Shown one piece after another: positions 63,201 to 64,000 of a DNA stretch of 64,000 bases (positions within the stretch are counted from its first letter, which is position 1; every line of letters begins with the position of its first letter). The stretch comes from Diabrotica undecimpunctata. Its lineage: Eukaryota > Arthropoda > Insecta > Coleoptera > Chrysomelidae. The stretch covers positions 73,930,660-73,994,659 of the forward strand of contig NC_092810.1 in assembly GCF_040954645.1 (NCBI RefSeq), given 5' to 3'. The position numbers and the translations under genes were made by a program. Under the pieces are notes generated by a model. It searched no databases. It was not told the origin of the DNA and saw nothing but the letters and a program-made list of their open reading frames with translations.

Positions 63201-64000
63201 TACAGGGTGTTAAACTTTTTCATACAAACTGACGATTTATTTATTGCTCTGAAAAGAACTAAGATATGCAAATAACATTTGGTGAATTTACGGGTAGTTA
63301 TTACGTATAATGGTAATAAATAAAAAAAAATGGTACGCCACGGAGATATTTCAAATAAAAATCATCTTAACGCATATTTTTTATTTCTTTGATGCATAAT
63401 CAAGAACTATCTAAAACAATATCAATAAACCAGAATAATATTAGAGAATAACACTAATAAAATTTTAAAAATAGACGCAAAGCTATACCAAATGTTCAAA
63501 ATGACCTCCGTTAGACGTTCCACAAAATTCACTTCTTCACTTCATTTTTTTGTCATATTTGAGCAAATATTCCTCGTGTATTTCTTATTGTCTCACAGTT
63601 AGCTGTAATTCAAGTCTTTAGATCGTTAACATATTCGACGAGAACGAAATAAACTATGAACTTGAGAAAACTCCAAATACAAAAATTTAGCGGATTTAAA
63701 TCTGGCAATTGAGAAGATCAAAGTTTTGTGCCTTCTCTACCTATCCAATTTGAATATACTTTGTCTAAGTGATTCCATAAATAAATGCTAGAATAAGCTG
63801 GTATACCATCCTGCATGAACTAAAAATGTACTGGGATTTTTCCATTAATTTTTATAAAAATGTTGTCTCAGATGTATATAAATTTCTTTAAAACGAGTAG
63901 ATAACTCTTCCTGTAGGTAAGATTCGCCTGTTAGTCATTGTAGGTAGGAAATATGGACCAGAAATATGGACCAATTAAATGATCATCAATTACTCCAATC
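63201..64000 (-). pseudogene. mariner-like (DDE_3) transposase relic, runs off the window
   Basis: On the minus strand from the window end leftwards: TGESYLQEELSTRFKEIYIH, FMQDGIPAYSSIYLWNHLDK, VYSNWIGREGT and LPDLNPLNFCIWSFLKFIVY. These correspond to the second catalytic Asp (QDGAPAH) and the PDL(N/T)PLDF-LWG region of insect mariner/IS630-type transposases. A terminal string TACAGGGTGTTAAAC at 63201-63215 fits the TIR start used by such elements. Shifts and stops are present and the N-terminal part is outside the window. Confidence 0.7.

Noticed and set aside
63280..63470. Possible further pickpocket exon before the mariner relic
   Set aside because: No frame shows the Cys-rich or TM2 motifs of the family with usable splice sites.

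Overview
This is eukaryotic, intron-containing, AT-rich DNA from a large, transposon-loaded genome. The mix of elements (Jockey-, I-, R1- and RTE-like LINEs, Gypsy, Penelope-like elements, piggyBac, hAT, MULE, mariner-like), the long (TA)n arrays and a pickpocket-type channel gene all point to an insect. A beetle is plausible, but the species cannot be fixed from the sequence. No bacterial genes, CRISPR arrays, rRNA or tRNA genes were found. || The one host gene I can support is a pickpocket-like DEG/ENaC sodium-channel subunit on the + strand. Four coding exons are visible (17881-18026, 38690-38932, 50605-50728, 61754-61905). Their splice sites agree in phase and they encode the N-terminal cytoplasmic tail, TM1 and the first part of the extracellular domain. 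The rest, including TM2, must lie beyond 64000. The three introns are about 20.7, 11.7 and 11.0 kb and consist largely of transposable elements. || Layout. 1-17500, upstream of the first recognised exon: a LINE endonuclease scrap; a Jockey-type LINE (minus, 1636-4915); an RTE-like LINE (minus, 4919-6776) holding a 216-bp LINE 3' end; a second RTE-like copy (plus) with an uninterrupted 751-codon frame; a Penelope-like element (PLE) with RT and GIY-YIG domains; another RTE-like fragment; a hAT relic; a Gypsy gag/protease relic; one more RTE-like fragment. Intron 1: an 8.2-kb Gypsy element with two nearly identical 1.4-kb LTRs (minus, 18234-26397), a spliced DUF7869-like transposon gene with a 245-bp inverted duplication, LINE relics, and a nearly complete I-clade LINE (minus, 32451-about 37640). 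Intron 2: a full-length Jockey-type LINE with a 13-bp target duplication (39216-44918), then a decayed Gypsy pol into whose protease region a FLYWCH-MULE transposon has inserted (47214-49038, perfect 9-bp target duplication). Intron 3: a cluster of PLE pieces, including a 1.43-kb hairpin-forming palindrome, a piggyBac relic bounded by TTAA (56328-58633) and LINE relics. The window ends in a mariner-like transposase relic. || Most element coding regions are broken by stops or frameshifts. The least decayed are the RTE-like frame at 6778-9033 and the PLE C-terminal half at 9147-10649. The main pattern that the gene list does not explain is a set of hammerhead-ribozyme-like motifs (paired stem followed by GAAA) at the ends of the Penelope-like copies, and the way TE ends coincide with (TA)n arrays.
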